A DNA stretch of 35,446 nucleotides from NCBI GenBank assembly GCA_020052935.1, contig JAGVOD010000027.1, positions 1 through 35,446 on the forward strand, given 5' to 3'. Position 1 is the first letter of the stretch. Each line of letters begins with the position of its first letter. Below are positions 15,175-22,745 of this stretch, piece after piece. The translations under genes and the position numbers were made by a program. The notes below the pieces were generated by a model that saw only the letters and a list, made by a program, of their open reading frames with translations, was not told where the DNA came from and searched no databases. Source of the DNA: an archaeon (GTDB lineage: Archaea; Nanobdellota; Nanobdellia; Woesearchaeales; UBA11576).

Positions 15175-16563
15175 ATGACACTCTTCGAAAAAGTCATCTC
15201 ATACCTTCCTGAGGTCGCAAGACCTATGCAGAGAAGGCTTTCTTTCAAGGAAAAGCTCAAGTGGACGATAATCTGCCTCGTCCTGTTCTACATGATGGGC
15301 CTCATACCCCTGTTCGGCCTGGGCCAGAACGCGCTGCAGCAATTCGAATACCTATCTATAATACTGGGCGCACAGTTCGGCTCGATAATATCCCTAGGTA
15401 TCGGACCGCTCGTCACAGCATCCATCGTCCTCCAGCTATTGAACGGCTCAGGACTCGTCAAGTTTGACCAGAAGACGCACGAGGGGCGAAGACGCTTCCA
15501 GGGGACGCAGAAGATAATGAACATCTGCTTCGTGATATTCGAGGCAGGCATATACGTATTCATGGGCGGACTAGCGCCCCCACCTGAACTTGCAGGCACA
15601 CCATTCTTCTTCCAGCTAGAGCTGTTCCTGGTATTCCAGCTCATCCTCGGCGGAATAATCATCATGTTCATGGACGAAGTCATCTCAAAATGGGGCTTCG
15701 GCTCAGGAATAAGCCTCTTCATCGTAGCAAACGTGGCACAGGAGATATTCATGCGGTCGCTGAGCCCGCTGCCCAGCCCGACAAACCCAGGCATAGCGAC
15801 AGGAGCCATACCTGCGTTGTTCCAGAGCCTGGCCGCGGGAGACGCAGTGACTGCGGGGCTGATGCTGTCTGTCTTGATTGCGACAGCCGTAGTGTTCATG
15901 GTCGCAGTATACGCGCAGGCCATGAAGATAGAGATACCATTGTCATTCGGAAGGATACGCGGACACGGAATAAGATGGCCGCTGGCATTCATCTACACAT
16001 CAAACATACCAGTCATACTCGTCGCAGCACTGATGGCCAACATACAGCTGTTCGGCAGGCTGCTGCAGAACTGGGGACACCCCTGGCTAGGAACATTCGT
16101 CGGCAACACACCATCCACAGGCATGGTGGCGTGGATAAACGCGCCAGACATACTCGGAAAGATAATACGAGGCAGCATCACAGGCACTGATTTCACGCAA
16201 GGCCTCGCATACACGCTTTTCATGGTCGCAGGCGCGATTTTATTCAGCGTCTTCTGGGTCCAGACATCAGGCATGGACGCGAGAAGCCAGGCAGAGAAGA
16301 TAATGGCATCAGGACTGCAGATACCTGGCTTCAGGAAAGACCCGAGGATACTCGAAAAAGTCCTCGACAGGTACATAGGCCCGCTGACAGTCATGGGAGC
16401 GATAACAGTCGGACTGATAGCCGCGCTGGCGGACCTCACCGGAGCGTTCGGCAGAGGCACAGGAATCCTGCTCTCAGTCATGATCATATACAGGATGTAC
16501 GAAGACATAGCAAAGCAGCACATGATGGACATGCATCCCATGATGCGCAAGTTCATGGAATAG
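15175..16563 (+). CDS. secY: Protein translocase subunit SecY
   Basis: SecY is the channel of the Sec61/SecY complex, which moves proteins across or into the membrane. The 462-residue protein has about ten membrane segments and the archaeal N-terminus ending RPMQRRLSFKEKLKWTI. It has the plug-region IILGAQFGSIISLGIGPLV, and the cytoplasmic loop with YAQAMKIEIPLSFGRIRGHG. The C-terminal part contains ILEKVLDRYIGPLTVMGA. EMC3 follows after 4 bases, linking translocation and membrane insertion in one transcript. Confidence 0.97.
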   Translation: MTLFEKVISYLPEVARPMQRRLSFKEKLKWTIICLVLFYMMGLIPLFGLGQNALQQFEYLSIILGAQFGSIISLGIGPLVTASIVLQLLNGSGLVKFDQKTHEGRRRFQGTQKIMNICFVIFEAGIYVFMGGLAPPPELAGTPFFFQLELFLVFQLILGGIIIMFMDEVISKWGFGSGISLFIVANVAQEIFMRSLSPLPSPTNPGIATGAIPALFQSLAAGDAVTAGLMLSVLIATAVVFMVAVYAQAMKIEIPLSFGRIRGHGIRWPLAFIYTSNIPVILVAALMANIQLFGRLLQNWGHPWLGTFVGNTPSTGMVAWINAPDILGKIIRGSITGTDFTQGLAYTLFMVAGAILFSVFWVQTSGMDARSQAEKIMASGLQIPGFRKDPRILEKVLDRYIGPLTVMGAITVGLIAALADLTGAFGRGTGILLSVMIIYRMYEDIAKQHMMDMHPMMRKFME

Positions 16564-16567
16564 GAAA

Positions 16568-17338
16568 ATGTTCGAAGCACTTCTAGCCCCAGTCTTCTCG
16601 CCGCTGCTCAGACTGCCGCCCGTAGCCGCGATAGGCATAATAGCGCTAGTCATCTCGCTGATAATCATCATAGTCTACAAGTACATGACAGACCAGACCC
16701 TGATGAAGGACATCAAGCACAGGCAGAAAGAGCTCCAGAAAAAGATGAAGGAGTACAAGAAAGAGCCTGAGAAGATGATGAAGGTACAGAAAGAGCTCAT
16801 GGACCTCAATATGAAGTACATGACCCAGAGCTTCAAGCCTACAATCATAACATTCCTGCCTATAATAATAATATTCGGATGGCTGAACGCCAACCTCGCG
16901 TACGAGCCGATACTGCCAGGCCAGGAATTCACCACTACACTCGCACTCAAGGAAGGATTCAACGGCAACGTAAGCATAACAGTGCCTGAAGGAGTTGAAG
17001 TTATCGGCGATTCGGTGACTGAGATAAATGAAGGAAAGGCAGAATTCAAGCTCAAAGGCAAGGAAGGAGACTACCTACTGGTATTCAACTACGACGACAA
17101 GCAGTACAACAAGGAGCTCACGATAACAAAAGACAGGCGATACGCAGCAGTCCAGAAACTGCTCAAGGACGAGCCTGTCAGCGCCATAACCCTCAGCAAC
17201 CCGAAATTACTGGCTGTGAACCTCTTCGGCAAAGAGGAAGGCGGGTTCTTCAGCGGAAGAGTCGGCTGGCTGGGCACATACATCATATTCTCGCTGCTGT
17301 TCAGCCTTGGATTGAGAAAAGTCCTTAATATATACTGA
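16568..17338 (+). CDS. EMC3/YidC-type membrane insertase (DUF106) with extracellular insert
   Basis: This 256-residue protein matches the archaeal DUF106/EMC3/TMCO1 branch of the YidC/Oxa1 insertase superfamily, which puts small membrane proteins into the bilayer. It has TM1 at 17-39, a charged coiled coil at 42-85, TM2 at 92-109 and TM3 at 232-252. Between TM2 and TM3 is an insert of about 80 residues (112-190) with strand-like repeats (NVSITVPEGVEVIG, KAEFKLKGKEGDYLLVFNY), predicted outside the cell. A Ser/Asn-Pro-Lys linker (210-213) precedes TM3. The gene directly follows SecY. Confidence 0.88.
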   Translation: MFEALLAPVFSPLLRLPPVAAIGIIALVISLIIIIVYKYMTDQTLMKDIKHRQKELQKKMKEYKKEPEKMMKVQKELMDLNMKYMTQSFKPTIITFLPIIIIFGWLNANLAYEPILPGQEFTTTLALKEGFNGNVSITVPEGVEVIGDSVTEINEGKAEFKLKGKEGDYLLVFNYDDKQYNKELTITKDRRYAAVQKLLKDEPVSAITLSNPKLLAVNLFGKEEGGFFSGRVGWLGTYIIFSLLFSLGLRKVLNIY

Positions 17339-17394
17339 GAAGAAGAACAGTTCAATTCTCTATTATGGCAAATCCACAACAGTATCTTGCTAGA

Positions 17395-17616
17395 GCAAAT
17401 TCACAGCCGTCGCCGCCAATCAGCCCGCTACAACGGCGAATTTAGTCATAGAAATAATAGGATTTTCTCAGTTTAGCTTCGCAAAAGATAGTTAGGCGGG
17501 CGTGGCGGCGACGAGAGCTGAGTGAGCATTTAAAATGCCGCAGCATTTTTAATGTGCTCAGAAACCAAAGGTTTCTGACACAGCAGCGAACGAGGCGAAG
17601 TAGGCTGTGAATTTGC
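17395..17616. repeat. Palindromic repeat, core-B type, inverted orientation
   Basis: The element is bounded by a perfect 14-bp inverted repeat, GCAAATTCACAGCC (17395-17408) and its complement (17603-17616). On the - strand, 17501-17422 aligns base by base with core B at 29463-29542: GCCCGCCTA, TTTTGCGAAG, CTATTATTTC, GACTAAATTCGCC and GCGGGCT. A further arm (17522-17580) holds two hairpins, one around GCATTTAAAATGC and one AGAAACC/GGTTTCT (17560-17566/17570-17576). The flanks 17339-17394 and 17617-17634 show no gene. Confidence 0.8.
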
Positions 17617-17634
17617 GCCTTGAAGCAGGCATGT

Positions 17635-17642
17635 TTTAAATA
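17635..17642 (+). promoter_or_regulatory. TATA box for the radical SAM gene
   Basis: TTTAAATA lies 30 bases before the ATG at 17665. No ribosome binding site precedes the ATG, so a leaderless transcript is likely. The box starts 18 bases after the end of the palindromic repeat. Confidence 0.55.
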
Positions 17643-17664
17643 GCAATCCTGATTATCAGCGCAT

Positions 17665-18693
17665 ATGGAAACCGAGATGCAAAATCTCATAAAGCAGGCA
17701 AACAAGGCATTCCTCTCAGAGTTCAAGCCAGAGACCTGTTTCGGAAGATGCATATTCTTGAGCTGGTACTGCGATGTCGGCACGTGCAAGTTCTGCTTCC
17801 GCTCGACAATAAAGCACAAGATAAGATACGCGAAGAACGCCAAGAGGACACTCGAATCTGTGCTGGCAGACGCGCTCATCAGCAAGAAGATGGGATGGCG
17901 GCTGGAGTTCCTGACAGGCGGATACAGGATCTTCTCACCCGACGAGATGCTGGATATAATCAAGAAGGTGTCTGAGGTATACGGCGAGAAGATATGGATC
18001 AACCTTGGGACCATGGACAAAGATAGGCTGGCTAAGCTGAACCCATACGTCCAGGGAGTATGCGCATCAATAGAGACTGTCGAGCCTGGGCTGCACAGTA
18101 AGATATGCCCTGACAAGCCGATTGCACCCTACTCAGAGATGCTCAAGCAGGCGAAAGAGCTGGGATTCAAGACAAGCATCACGATAGTAATAGGCCTCGG
18201 CGAGAAAAAAGAGGACTTTCCTCTGCTGGAGAAGTTCATATCTGAGCATAAGCTGGACAGGATAACGTTCTATGCGCTGAAGCCAGTACGCGGGACTGAA
18301 TACACTGCGAGCCCTGAACCAGAACAATATGCCTGGTGGATAGCGAAGACGAGGATAAGATTCCCGAAGCTCGAGATAATGTCCGGCCTGACGCCAAAGA
18401 AAGTCGAGTATGCAGAACTGCTGCTTATAGCTGGAGCGAACGCAATAACAAAATTCCCTGCGATAAAGCAATTCAATTCTTTGAACGCAAAATCGATAGA
18501 AAAGCAGGCTGCTGCGGCAGGAAGGAAATTCCTGGGAAGCCTCACAGAGATGCCAAGGATAGATTGGGACAAAGAGATAGAGAATCTGCCATTCGACAAA
18601 GAGCTGAAACGCAGGATAAAAGCGAAACTCGAGCAGCAGCTAGAGACGATGAGGAAGACGAAGAAAACGACTGCGGATGATGAATTCTGCTGA
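17665..18693 (+). CDS. Radical SAM protein with atypical Cys-x4-Cys-x2-Cys motif
   Basis: This 342-residue protein looks like a radical SAM enzyme, which uses a [4Fe-4S] cluster and S-adenosylmethionine to start radical chemistry. The candidate cluster motif is WYCDVGTCKFCF (Cys36, Cys41, Cys44), spaced x4/x2 rather than the usual x3/x2. Cys25 and Cys29 lie just before it. LTGGYRIFSPDEML (83-96) resembles the conserved glycine-rich SAM-binding motif after strand 2. Later barrel blocks include VCASIETVEPGLHSKICPDKP and TSITIVIGLGEKKEDFPLL. The substrate is unknown. It stands alone between two palindromic repeats and is probably leaderless. Confidence 0.8.
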   Translation: METEMQNLIKQANKAFLSEFKPETCFGRCIFLSWYCDVGTCKFCFRSTIKHKIRYAKNAKRTLESVLADALISKKMGWRLEFLTGGYRIFSPDEMLDIIKKVSEVYGEKIWINLGTMDKDRLAKLNPYVQGVCASIETVEPGLHSKICPDKPIAPYSEMLKQAKELGFKTSITIVIGLGEKKEDFPLLEKFISEHKLDRITFYALKPVRGTEYTASPEPEQYAWWIAKTRIRFPKLEIMSGLTPKKVEYAELLLIAGANAITKFPAIKQFNSLNAKSIEKQAAAAGRKFLGSLTEMPRIDWDKEIENLPFDKELKRRIKAKLEQQLETMRKTKKTTADDEFC

Positions 18694-18875
18694 AAGCGGT
18701 GCCACGCCATGCTACGCTTGTTTATTAGCTTCCTGAAACGTGACCTCCCCGTAAGTCTCTCAAACCCTTGGTTTGTGAGAAGTTACGAACGCCGGGCGTT
18801 CGAAACTGGACTTCCCCCCGTCACGTGCTATTTTCTAACCGAAAAACGCTTCGCAAAATGGCGGTGGCACCGCTT
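18694..18875. repeat. Palindromic repeat, type A
   Basis: The outer arms are AAGCGGTGCCAC-GCC (18694-18708) and its near complement (18860-18875), with a single-base bulge. Nested inside are ACGTGAC/GTCACGT (18738-18744/18820-18826), AAGTC/GACTT (18753-18757/18808-18812) and the 8-bp stem CGAACGCC/GGCGTTCG near 18786-18802. The CTCCCCGTAAG core is a variant of the family core. The right end CGCTTCGCAAAATGGCGGTGGC nearly matches the 252-385 copy. The left arm begins immediately after the stop codon of the radical SAM gene. Confidence 0.85.
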
Positions 18876-18905
18876 TTAGTTGATAAGGGCATTAAACTTC
18901 CGAAA

Positions 18906-18916
18906 GAAATAAAAAC
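18906..18916 (+). promoter_or_regulatory. TATA-like box for the cyclase gene
   Basis: GAAATAAAAAC lies about 30 bases before the ATG at 18939. The spacing again suggests leaderless transcription. It is less TATA-like than the other boxes in this window. Confidence 0.35.
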
Positions 18917-18938
18917 AGCAGACGCATAAGATAATACG

Positions 18939-19859
18939 ATGGCATTCACACTCAACCAGACGATATACCTTGTACTGCTGCTATTCACCTTCTACGGATG
19001 CCTAAAGTCACTCATGGTGTACAAGGAGAAAAGGGAGTTCAAGTACCTCGTCATACTCGCGTTCTTCCTAATCATATCACCACAGCTATGGATGAAGGCA
19101 TACGGCGTAAAGATGCAGGAATTCCTCGTCACATTCCAGTTCGTGGTGCTGCTCGTACCTCTGGCGCTGTTCCTGTTCTACGACTACTGGGAACGAAAAA
19201 GGCTAGAGGAGCAGAAAGACAAGATAAAGATAAAGACATTCTTCGAAAGCTACGTAAACCCCAAGATAATCAACGAGCTCCTGCAGAAGGAACGCGTCGA
19301 ATTCAAGGGAAAGAGACAGGACGTAACCGTGTTCTTCATGGACATCCGCGGATTCACGAAACTGTCAGAGAAGCTGCCTGCAGAAGAGGTAATCCGCATA
19401 CTCAACAAGTACTTCGACATCGCGACATCCATACTGTTCAAGCATGACGGCACGGTAGACAAATTCGTCGGCGACGCAGTCATGGCATTGTTCAACGCGC
19501 CCACGGCGGTAAAGGACCACGAGCTTAAGGCAGTCAATGCAGCATTGGAGATACAGCGAGCGCTGAAAGAATGGGGCAGAGTGGAAGCAGGCATAGGCAT
19601 CAATACCGGCGAGGCAATCATAGGCAACATCGGCAGCAAGCATAAAGTAGACTATACTGCGATAGGAAACACAGTCAACATAGCATCAAGGCTCGAAGGC
19701 CAGACCACTGCGGGTGATATAGTCATAAGCAAAGACGTGTATGACCAAGTCAAGCACAGGTTCCCAACAAAACACAAGGAGACAGTCACGCTAAAAGGCA
19801 AGGAAAAACCCCTCGAGATATATAGGTACAAGACAAAGACCGAGAGCTACAGGACATAA
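18939..19859 (+). CDS. Membrane-bound class III adenylate cyclase
   Basis: This 306-residue protein is predicted to make cyclic AMP from ATP at the inner face of the membrane. Three membrane segments (residues ~6-26, 35-53, 62-81) precede a short linker with FFESYVNPKIINELL, the usual element before bacterial class III cyclase domains. The catalytic domain (127-298) has both metal-binding aspartates (Asp135 in FMDIRGF, Asp179 in FVGDAVMA). It also has the adenine-selecting Lys175 and Asp238, and Asn247 and Arg251 of VNIASR. All six residues point to adenylate rather than guanylate cyclase. The Yip1-like gene starts one base after its stop. Confidence 0.88.
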   Translation: MAFTLNQTIYLVLLLFTFYGCLKSLMVYKEKREFKYLVILAFFLIISPQLWMKAYGVKMQEFLVTFQFVVLLVPLALFLFYDYWERKRLEEQKDKIKIKTFFESYVNPKIINELLQKERVEFKGKRQDVTVFFMDIRGFTKLSEKLPAEEVIRILNKYFDIATSILFKHDGTVDKFVGDAVMALFNAPTAVKDHELKAVNAALEIQRALKEWGRVEAGIGINTGEAIIGNIGSKHKVDYTAIGNTVNIASRLEGQTTAGDIVISKDVYDQVKHRFPTKHKETVTLKGKEKPLEIYRYKTKTESYRT

Positions 19860-19860
19860 A

Positions 19861-20559
19861 ATGGACCTAAGAAGGATAAAGACACACCTGGAGATCGGCA
19901 GGATGCGCCTGCACCGCAAGGCGAAAGAGCTGCACCAAACAGTACACAGCAACATAAAGGGAGCGATGCCGAAAAGCGGAGAAGAGATAGGAAAGCACAT
20001 AGAGCACAAGCTCTCAGCATCACAGAAGATATGGAGCAATGTCTCAGCAGCATTGTTCTCCCAGACATCGCTCGAGAATATAAGCCATTTCTCAGGTATC
20101 CTGCTCGGCGTGGTCATGCTACTGCTCGTAGACATCATACTCATATTCCCGACAGATAAGAAATCGCTCGCAGCAGGAGTCATGGTGACGAACTTCTTCG
20201 TCGTGCTGGCAGGGCTGGTAGTGATAAACCTCATAACTTACGGAGCTATGCGGCTGCTCGGATCAAAAACAGAATTCAAGGTATATTTCAGCACAGTCAA
20301 CACGGCACTCTTCATGAGCCTCCTGTGCATCTCCATACCCCTCGCGCTGGTATCGTTCGCATTATTCTCCACGATGCTGAAGAGCGACTCTGCGATAAAC
20401 ATGTTCTTCAGCATAATACCATTCTACAACTATCTCGTATATGGCTGGGCATCTGAGACACTAGCCCGGCTGAAAGGGATAAAGTCAATACTTGTCGCGC
20501 TGATAGCTCTGCTGGTGATACTTTTCTTCAACCTCTTGCTGCCGCAGATAGTGGTATAA
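19861..20559 (+). CDS. Yip1-like multipass membrane protein
   Basis: This 232-residue protein has a charged, probably helical cytoplasmic N-terminus (1-75). About five membrane segments follow, near 79-100, 107-133, 147-175, 180-198 and 207-230. The segment order and the mid-membrane FNLLLP/PFYNYLVYGWAS features resemble Yip1-domain proteins, whose role in archaea is not established. It begins one base after the cyclase stop, so the two are very likely co-transcribed. It may sense or relay cyclase-linked signals, but that is inference only. Confidence 0.6.
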   Translation: MDLRRIKTHLEIGRMRLHRKAKELHQTVHSNIKGAMPKSGEEIGKHIEHKLSASQKIWSNVSAALFSQTSLENISHFSGILLGVVMLLLVDIILIFPTDKKSLAAGVMVTNFFVVLAGLVVINLITYGAMRLLGSKTEFKVYFSTVNTALFMSLLCISIPLALVSFALFSTMLKSDSAINMFFSIIPFYNYLVYGWASETLARLKGIKSILVALIALLVILFFNLLLPQIVV

Positions 20560-20576
20560 TCAAATAAAAGTAGCAG

Positions 20577-20738
20577 GCTCTGTAGAAAAGTTCACCTTCG
20601 GTGGGTGCCGCCAGGCTTCGCGCCACAATCCTGTTTCTGTAGACCTGACATCCCCGTAGGGGGCTTCCCCCTGTCAGGTGCAATAGTGCAGCAGATATGC
20701 ACTTCGCAAAAAGGCGGCACCTCACTTTTCTACAGAGC
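20577..20738. repeat. Palindromic repeat, type A with extra outer stem
   Basis: A 15-bp outer inverted repeat (20577-20591/20724-20738, CTCTGTAGAAAAGT and complement) encloses the family stem GGTGCCGCC/GGCGGCACC (20604-20612/20713-20721). Inside, ACCTGACA/TGTCAGGT (20643-20650/20672-20679) carries the core CCCCGTAGGGGGC plus C run, nearly identical to 298-334. A small GTGC/GCAC hairpin follows near 20684-20702. It lies between the Yip1-like gene and the next promoter. Confidence 0.85.
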
Positions 20739-20752
20739 TGAATCAGCCATAA

Positions 20753-20762
20753 TATTTAAATA
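20753..20762 (+). promoter_or_regulatory. TATA box for the 20786 gene
   Basis: TATTTAAATA is a strong archaeal TATA-like box, 33 bases before the ATG at 20786. No ribosome binding site precedes the ATG. A leaderless or nearly leaderless transcript is predicted. Confidence 0.55.
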
Positions 20763-20785
20763 CGCCACAAGACATAGTCCGCCTG

Positions 20786-21952
20786 ATGGAGTCTAAAAAG
20801 AGAGAGTTCTTGCCAGCGAATAACCTTTTCGCCATAATCTCCATCCTGTTCATGATAAGCTCTGTGACGAGCTCTTACCTCACCTACACGCACTCTAAAC
20901 AGCTGGCAGAAGAGCTCACAGGCAAAGCAGCGACAGAGGCAGAGGCAAGAGTCTGCATCAACAGGCCGCCTATGATAATCCAGAACTGCAGCAACACAGC
21001 CACAGTCGGCGCTGGATATTACTGCGATGTCGATGCCACAGACCCTGACAATGACACAATAACATTCTACGACGACACAACCTTGTTCAACATAGACCCG
21101 ACTACAGGAGAGATAATATTCACGCCAGCAGCAGGGCAGGAAGGCGCGCATAGCATAACAATAACCGCAGCAGACAACAACACCTGCTCGAATTCCAATT
21201 CAACAGCGACACTCACGCTCACAATATCCACACTGCCGGGCGGTGGCGGTGGCGGCGGTGGAGGGGGAGGAGGCGGTGGCGGCGGAGTCACTGTAAAATG
21301 CTCCCCGCAATGGGAATGCACGCCCTGGAGCAGCTGCCAGCCAGACGGCACCTCGACCAGGGATTGCTATACGCTCAATAACTGCCCGGAAGGCAAGCCT
21401 TCTGAGGAGGAAGAATGCATCTACCTGCAGCCGCCCGCACCTAGAATCAAGCAGTACTACCTCTGCAACTTCGATGAAAGAGACGAATGCTTCGCCAGCT
21501 TCGGCATGGGAGAAGACTGGGTCTACACATACAAATCAAGGAACAGCACAATAAACATGCTGAGGATAGATGAGGCTGGGGCGGATGTGAGCATAGACGA
21601 CTCTATACTCTTCTCAGCTCCGATAGAGAGGATAAAGCCTGTCGACGTCACCAACGACGACGTGCCTGACTTCGAGTACATACTCCATGCTGTTACGGGA
21701 GGGCGGGCAGAGATGACTGTAAGGCTGGTAAAACAGTTTGAAGTGGTGGTGGAGAGGCCAATCTACATAGAAAGGCTGCCAGCATTCATAATGATCATAC
21801 TGCTCTTTGTCTACCGGAATGCGTGCATAATAGCGCTGCTGGTGATAATACTGCTCGCAACACTGATATATGGCGGGCTGATGAGGAAAGTCGACGAGAA
21901 GAATGAGGAGAAAGAGAAGAATGCTGGCAAAGAAAGAAAACCTAAACCATAG
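20786..21952 (+). CDS. Membrane-anchored surface protein with 16-Gly hinge and Cys-rich domain
   Basis: This 388-residue protein has an N-terminal signal anchor (~14-34). A cadherin/He_PIG-like beta domain follows (60-147), with ATDPDNDTITF and FNIDPTTGEI. Next come sixteen consecutive glycines (152-167). A small domain, CSPQWECTPWSSC (172-184), then has further Cys at 194, 200 and 211, and resembles the thrombospondin-1-like WxCxxWxxC modules of DPANN surface proteins. A C-terminal membrane segment (~333-362) and a charged tail end it. Function is unknown, perhaps adhesion. Its last 11 bases overlap the convergent TIM-barrel gene. Confidence 0.7.
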   Translation: MESKKREFLPANNLFAIISILFMISSVTSSYLTYTHSKQLAEELTGKAATEAEARVCINRPPMIIQNCSNTATVGAGYYCDVDATDPDNDTITFYDDTTLFNIDPTTGEIIFTPAAGQEGAHSITITAADNNTCSNSNSTATLTLTISTLPGGGGGGGGGGGGGGGGVTVKCSPQWECTPWSSCQPDGTSTRDCYTLNNCPEGKPSEEEECIYLQPPAPRIKQYYLCNFDERDECFASFGMGEDWVYTYKSRNSTINMLRIDEAGADVSIDDSILFSAPIERIKPVDVTNDDVPDFEYILHAVTGGRAEMTVRLVKQFEVVVERPIYIERLPAFIMIILLFVYRNACIIALLVIILLATLIYGGLMRKVDEKNEEKEKNAGKERKPKP

Positions 21953-22667
21953 AATTCTGCCTTGCAAGGATTATATCGTGGTGCTGCTTCCTGAATTCGT
22001 GGGCTGTCTCCAGCGTCACTCTTGCGTCGCCGGGCAGTATCTTCTCAAAATACCAGAACTTCAGATTGCCTTCTTTCAGATGCAGGTGCATATCCTTCTT
22101 GCCCTGGATCCTCGTGTCTGAAAGGTGGAAATACTTGGGCTTGAGCGAGAGGAGCTGCTTCACGAAATCGATGTAGTAGATATGGTTCTGATGCGCGAAT
22201 TCCGCTGCGTGCGGGAAATCAAGGCACATACCTTTCCTGGTCTTCTCGCGTATCCGCAGAATATCCTCGATGCTGCCGCCGACATGAGGCGAGCCACCTG
22301 ACAACGCAGGCATGTTCTCGACGATAAAACGCGAGTCGAGGCGCGAGAGGAAACGGATAGAGTGCTCGATGCTGCACCTCCCTGTATCAAGCTCGCCGGG
22401 ATGCACAACTATGAGGTCTGCTTTAAGTATGTCTGCTGCTTTTGAAGCGGCGTCTACGCCAAGCTTGTTTATGCTTCGCTTATCAGGATTGGCTGGATTG
22501 AAACCCCAATGAGAATGGATGGTATGCACTGTGAAAGGCTTGCCAATCTGCTTCAATGCGCGGAAATTTGACTTCGGAATGGCCATGACCTCGAAGAAAT
22601 CACAGTACTTCGCCATCCTCTTCGCGTAAGCGAGATCCTCTGGGAATATCTTGACACCGATTTCCAT
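21942..22667 (-). CDS. TIM-barrel protein of the AP endonuclease/xylose isomerase-like family
   Basis: I start at the ATG at 22667 rather than the in-frame TTG at 22673, giving 241 residues; GAGGT lies about ten bases upstream. The sequence shows the pattern of xylose isomerase-like barrels: FFEVMAIPKSNFRALK, VHTIHSHWGFNP, LIVVHPGELDTG, FIVENMPAL, MCLDFPHAAEFA, YFHLSDTRI and VTLETAHEF. The regularly placed His, Glu and Asp residues are candidate metal ligands. It could be an endonuclease IV relative or a sugar isomerase; I cannot decide. It is the last gene of the exporter gene run and converges with the 20786 gene. Confidence 0.65.
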   Translation of the reverse strand: MEIGVKIFPEDLAYAKRMAKYCDFFEVMAIPKSNFRALKQIGKPFTVHTIHSHWGFNPANPDKRSINKLGVDAASKAADILKADLIVVHPGELDTGRCSIEHSIRFLSRLDSRFIVENMPALSGGSPHVGGSIEDILRIREKTRKGMCLDFPHAAEFAHQNHIYYIDFVKQLLSLKPKYFHLSDTRIQGKKDMHLHLKEGNLKFWYFEKILPGDARVTLETAHEFRKQHHDIILARQNSMV

Positions 22668-22718
22668 ATTCAATCACTCATACCTCAAAGTCTGTCACTC
22701 ACTCTGTTCGTTCCTTGA

Positions 22719-22745
22719 CTTTGCGATACTATTCGTATCGCAAAG
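22719..22745 (-). terminator. Perfect stem-loop across the stop codon of the second permease
   Basis: CTTTGCGATAC (22719-22729) and its exact complement (22735-22745) form an 11-bp stem with a 5-base loop. The TAG stop of the permease gene lies at the loop. It could slow termination of translation, stabilise the 3' end, or end transcription, but no U run follows. The TIM-barrel gene starts 52 bases later. Confidence 0.3.

Noticed and set aside
17422-17501. Core B resembles an integron attC site (GCCTAAC at one end, imperfect hairpin).
   Set aside because: The matching GTTRRRY end is absent, the other two copies lack GCCTAAC, and there are no cassettes or integrase nearby.
22670-22690. Possible remnant of a third permease end (Leu-Arg-Tyr-Glu-stop reading) before the TIM-barrel gene.
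   Set aside because: Only four codons match and the same bases serve as the GAGGT ribosome binding site, so chance is sufficient.
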